A stretch of DNA of 8,463 nucleotides from Nitrospirae bacterium GWC2_42_7. Its GTDB lineage: Bacteria > Nitrospirota > Thermodesulfovibrionia > Thermodesulfovibrionales > UBA6898. Below the pieces are notes generated by a model. The model saw only the letters and a list, made by a program, of their open reading frames with translations, did no database searches and was not told the origin of the DNA. This document shows positions 6,024 to 8,463 of this stretch, one piece after another. Within the stretch, counting starts at the first letter, position 1, and every line of letters begins with the position of its first letter. The position numbers and the translations under genes were made by a program. Where the stretch lies: the NCBI GenBank assembly GCA_001803645.1, contig MHDW01000021.1, positions 772 to 9,234 of the forward strand. Direction: 5' to 3'.

Positions 6024-7163
6024 ATGAACCTCGAAAATAAGACGAAAAAACAACTTATTGTAGAAATTAAAGCGTTACACAGACGTATAACTAAACTGGA
6101 ATCAGCCGATGCCAGTCGCTTTCGTTGTAAAGAGGGTCACAGGGAAATCGACAAAAAACTCCGTCTTATGGCTGATTCACTGCCTGTGCTTATTTCTTAT
6201 GTTGATTCAGAACAGCGATACCGGTTTAACAACAAAGCGTATGAAAAATGGCATGGACATCTGAGAAAAAAAATATATGGGAAACACGTTAAGGATATTC
6301 TGGGCAAGAAGGCATATGAGGATATTGCAAAACATATAAAGTCTGTCCTGTCAGGTCATGAAGTTATTTACGAAAAATTGTTTCAGTACAAGAACGTTGG
6401 AGACCGTTTTGTCCGGGTTATGTATGTGCCGGATTTTGGAGAACATGAAAATGTTCAGGGGTTTTTTGCGCTTGTCTATGATATTACTGAAATTGTAAAG
6501 GCAAAGCAAATTTTACGGCTCTATGCCAAACGCCTTGGCGAGATAGAAGAAACGCTGAGGAAAAGGCTGGCACAGGAACTTCACGATAAGATAGGCAGGG
6601 ATCTTGCTGTGCTTAGCATAAATCTTAATATTGTCAGTGAAAAACTGCCTGATAAAGTGAGAAAAAAAGTAGGAGAGCATATAAAAGAATCTGTGAGGCT
6701 TGTAGAAGAAACAGCAGAGTATATCAGGGATATTATGGCAGAACTGCGTCCACCCTTGCTTGACGAGTATGGCTTAGTCTCTGCGACAAACTGGTATGCT
6801 GAAAAGTTTTTCAAACAGACCGGCATATCTGTCAAAGTACAAGCGCCGAAAATGATATCCCGCATGTCCATAGACGTTGAAACAGCTTTTTTCCGTATTG
6901 CTCAGGAGGCGTTGACTAATGCGGCCAAGCATGCGCAAGCTGACAGCTTAATCATAAATATAGAGATGACAAACCGTATATTCAGAATGACAATCACTGA
7001 TAATGGAAAAGGTTTTTCTCTACAAGATACCACAGAATCTAAAAAACAATCCGGATGGGGTCTGATTAACATGCAAGAAAGGGCAGAGGCTATAGGTGGA
7101 CAATTTAAGATCAACTCTTCCCCCGGAAAGGGGACGCAGATTATTGTAGAGACAAAGGTGTAA
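6024..7163 (+). CDS. Soluble PAS-domain sensor histidine kinase (HisKA_3, NarX/DegS-like)
   Basis: The protein is 379 residues from ATG 6024; TTG 6021 directly before it is an alternative start adding one residue. An N-terminal coiled-coil-like helix (about 1-28) leads to a PAS_4-type domain (about 45-157; LPVLISYVDSEQRYRFNNKA near 53-72). A HisKA_3 dimerisation domain follows, with the phosphoacceptor His187 in ELHDKIGRDL, and ELRPPLLDEYGL at 240-251. The ATPase domain has an N box with Asn299 (QEALTNAAKHA), G1 DNGKGF (326-331) and a G2 region, GWGLINMQERAEAIGG (344-359). There is no transmembrane segment, so it senses a cytoplasmic signal; the PAS ligand cannot be read from sequence, and no cysteine cluster of the NreB type is present. 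The ribosome binding site is weak (TAGG at 6004-6007 is too far away). It would phosphorylate the response regulator 4 nt downstream. Confidence 0.92.
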   Translation: MNLENKTKKQLIVEIKALHRRITKLESADASRFRCKEGHREIDKKLRLMADSLPVLISYVDSEQRYRFNNKAYEKWHGHLRKKIYGKHVKDILGKKAYEDIAKHIKSVLSGHEVIYEKLFQYKNVGDRFVRVMYVPDFGEHENVQGFFALVYDITEIVKAKQILRLYAKRLGEIEETLRKRLAQELHDKIGRDLAVLSINLNIVSEKLPDKVRKKVGEHIKESVRLVEETAEYIRDIMAELRPPLLDEYGLVSATNWYAEKFFKQTGISVKVQAPKMISRMSIDVETAFFRIAQEALTNAAKHAQADSLIINIEMTNRIFRMTITDNGKGFSLQDTTESKKQSGWGLINMQERAEAIGGQFKINSSPGKGTQIIVETKV

Positions 7164-7167
7164 TTTA

Positions 7168-7824
7168 ATGGCTATTCGTATCTTTATTGTTGACGACCAC
7201 TCCATCGTACGCGAAGGTCTTTGTTCCCTGCTGGATATTCATGATAATGTAATCGTTGTAGGCGATGCCTCTGACGGAAGGCAGGCAGTGAGCCTTATTC
7301 AACAGATTATGCCTGATATGGTTATTATGGATATAGCCCTGCCTGGGCTTAACGGTATTGAAGCAACAAGGCAGATCTGCCGGAAATGTCCCTCCACTAA
7401 AGTCATTATGCTTTCTATGTTCTGCACTTCTGAACATATATTCCGAGCTTTTCAGGCAGGGGCCTCTGGGTATCTGTTGAAAGAATCAGCTGGTTCTGAG
7501 CTTTTAAAAGCTATATTAATTGTTCATTCCGGCAAACATTATTTGAGCGAGAAAATTGCAGGCTCTGTGTTAGACGATTACAAGAAATTGTCTGCTCCGG
7601 GAAGACAGAAGAAGAGTCCTCTTGAGAGGCTCAGTAATCGTGAGATAGAGATTCTGCAACTGGTCGTGGAGGGAAAATCCAGCGCTGAAATAGGTGAGGT
7701 GCTCTCTCTTTCAAGGAAAAGCGTAGAGACATACCGGAGCCGTCTTATGCACAAACTGGAAGTCAAAGGTCTGCCGGCATTGATAAGATTTGCCATTCTT
7801 AACGGTCTCTCGCCGATAGAATAA
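7168..7824 (+). CDS. NarL/LuxR-family response regulator
   Basis: The 218-residue protein has a receiver domain (about 1-120) with the acidic pair Asp9-Asp10, phosphoacceptor Asp55 (VIMDIALPG), switch Ser83 and Lys105 (YLLKES). A linker leads to a GerE/LuxR helix-turn-helix at about 152-212 (LSNREIEILQLVVEGKSSAE ... SVETYRSRLMHKLEVK). Phosphorylation by the adjacent kinase should promote dimerisation and DNA binding; targets are unknown. ATG 7168 lies 4 nt after the kinase stop, with AAAGG at 7154-7158 inside the end of the kinase gene at a 9-nt gap, so the pair is co-transcribed and probably translationally coupled. A slightly unusual point is Cys71-x2-Cys74 plus Cys86 in the receiver domain; this may be chance. 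Length and key residues are normal for the family. Confidence 0.94.
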   Translation: MAIRIFIVDDHSIVREGLCSLLDIHDNVIVVGDASDGRQAVSLIQQIMPDMVIMDIALPGLNGIEATRQICRKCPSTKVIMLSMFCTSEHIFRAFQAGASGYLLKESAGSELLKAILIVHSGKHYLSEKIAGSVLDDYKKLSAPGRQKKSPLERLSNREIEILQLVVEGKSSAEIGEVLSLSRKSVETYRSRLMHKLEVKGLPALIRFAILNGLSPIE

Positions 7825-7836
7825 CCATACCTAAAG

Positions 7837-7874
7837 TCAAACTCTCCTGACAGACAGTAAGGTCAGAGCTTTGA
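7837..7874 (+). other. RNA stem-loop after the response regulator gene
   Basis: TCAAA (7837-7841) pairs with TTTGA (7870-7874), then TC (7845/7844 side) with GA, and CTGAC (7847-7851) with GTCAG (7862-7866) around a 10-nt loop. This gives about 12 pairs with one bulge and a small internal loop. No U run follows, so it is a poor intrinsic terminator; it may be a processing or stabilising structure, or a regulatory leader element of the next gene. The pairing is read by eye. Confidence 0.4.
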
Positions 7875-7952
7875 TAAACTTAATTAACGATAAACCTAAA
7901 TAATGCTTACCTTAAATAATTTTATTAATATTTTCAGCTTTTTGGAGTCTAT

Positions 7953-8463
7953 ATGAACACTAAAAAAATCAAAAAAGATGATATCAATTCTTATCTGCGC
8001 TGTCTTGAACAGGACATTGAAGCCTTTATAAAGAACTCGATCGAATTGTCCTCTGAGGTAACAGGATGGAGTAAGCTTCATGATCAATTTAGTCCTCTAA
8101 GGTGCTGGAAGATCAAAGGCTGTAAAAAAGTAAACTGCCTTGCATATAACAATGCCGATTATCGCTGCTGGCTTCGTGCCGGCACTATGTGCGGGAGTGA
8201 AGTGCAGGGAGATTTTGCCAAGAAATATAAGACTTGCTTTAAATGTGAGGTCTTCAGCTTAATGGCAGATGAACCCGCCCGGGCGCTTTATGAGAGGATC
8301 GATATACTGATCTATCACCTACAGAATTTGGCGGTAAAATCCCGCGAACTTGCTATAAAGGATCCGCTGACTGACCTTTATAACAGGCATTTCTTCAATG
8401 AAATAATCGAAAGAGAATTAGCGAGCACAAAAAGAAGATTTGAGAACCTGTCATTTATAATGA
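7953..8463 (+). CDS. Putative diguanylate cyclase with Cys/Cys-Trp N-terminal domain (3' end outside window)
   Basis: The frame is open from ATG 7953 to the right edge, giving 170 residues. GGAG at 7944-7947 lies 5 nt upstream of the start. Residues 136-152 (IKDPLTDLYNRHFFNEI) are the typical beginning of a GGDEF domain, which makes c-di-GMP from two GTP; the GGDEF signature itself lies beyond the window, so activity cannot be checked. The N-terminal domain holds Cys51-Trp52, Cys57, Cys62, Cys72-Trp73, Cys80, Cys95 and Cys98, with the phrases RCWLRAGTMCGSEVQGDFAK and CFKCEVF. This arrangement recurs in sensor proteins of Geobacter-like and Nitrospirota-like bacteria and suggests a metal, iron-sulphur or redox sensor. 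A helix at about 104-134 links the two domains. It follows the response regulator by 128 bp in the same direction and may be its target or part of the same signalling unit. Confidence 0.85.
   Translation, partial: MNTKKIKKDDINSYLRCLEQDIEAFIKNSIELSSEVTGWSKLHDQFSPLRCWKIKGCKKVNCLAYNNADYRCWLRAGTMCGSEVQGDFAKKYKTCFKCEVFSLMADEPARALYERIDILIYHLQNLAVKSRELAIKDPLTDLYNRHFFNEIIERELASTKRRFENLSFIM

Noticed and set aside
7825..7952. c-di-GMP riboswitch upstream of the GGDEF gene
   Set aside because: I looked for conserved GEMM-I core sequences and tetraloop-receptor features and found none.

Overview
The window is bacterial chromosomal DNA from a moderately AT-rich Gram-negative-type organism. The mix of genes points to a Nitrospirota- or Desulfobacterota-like environmental bacterium: a soluble PAS/HisKA_3 kinase with a NarL-type regulator, a GGDEF protein with a cysteine- and tryptophan-rich N-terminal domain, a YkgJ-type protein, EttA with DUF502, and a CCCTC-rich palindromic repeat. 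This placement is inference from gene style only.

Left part (1-1639), accessory in character: the tail of a HigA/VapI-type antitoxin, about 300 bp without a gene, then a class II Fic protein (probable AMP transferase) with its inhibitory helix, catalytic motif and C-terminal winged helix. A clear sigma70-type promoter precedes fic, and a perfect 7-bp inverted repeat flanks its -10 box, suggesting an operator. The fic gene looks richer in G+C than the genes to its right.

Middle left (1718-3387): three plus-strand genes for cysteine-rich proteins. They are an unrecognised 218-residue protein with a C-x2-C-x5-C-x14-C cluster, a 59-residue four-cysteine protein starting at TTG, and a YkgJ-family protein also starting at TTG. 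The small gene has a strong hairpin in its leader and a perfect 10-bp inverted repeat inside its coding region. A shared metal or iron-sulphur role is possible but unproven.

Middle (3388-5861): a CCCTC-rich imperfect palindrome lies between convergent genes. On the minus strand, ettA (ABC-F translation factor) is followed by a DUF502 membrane protein gene, probably co-transcribed.

Right part (5862-8463): a divergent promoter region, then a tightly spaced two-component pair (soluble PAS histidine kinase, NarL/LuxR-type regulator, 4-nt gap). After a structured spacer comes the start of a putative diguanylate cyclase whose N-terminal domain carries conserved-looking Cys and Cys-Trp positions. 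Together this resembles a cytoplasmic sensing module linked to transcription and c-di-GMP. I found no CRISPR array, rRNA, tRNA, transposase or integrase. Nothing in the window can be claimed as a wholly new system. The best candidates for a closer look are the Cys-rich trio and the fic operator.
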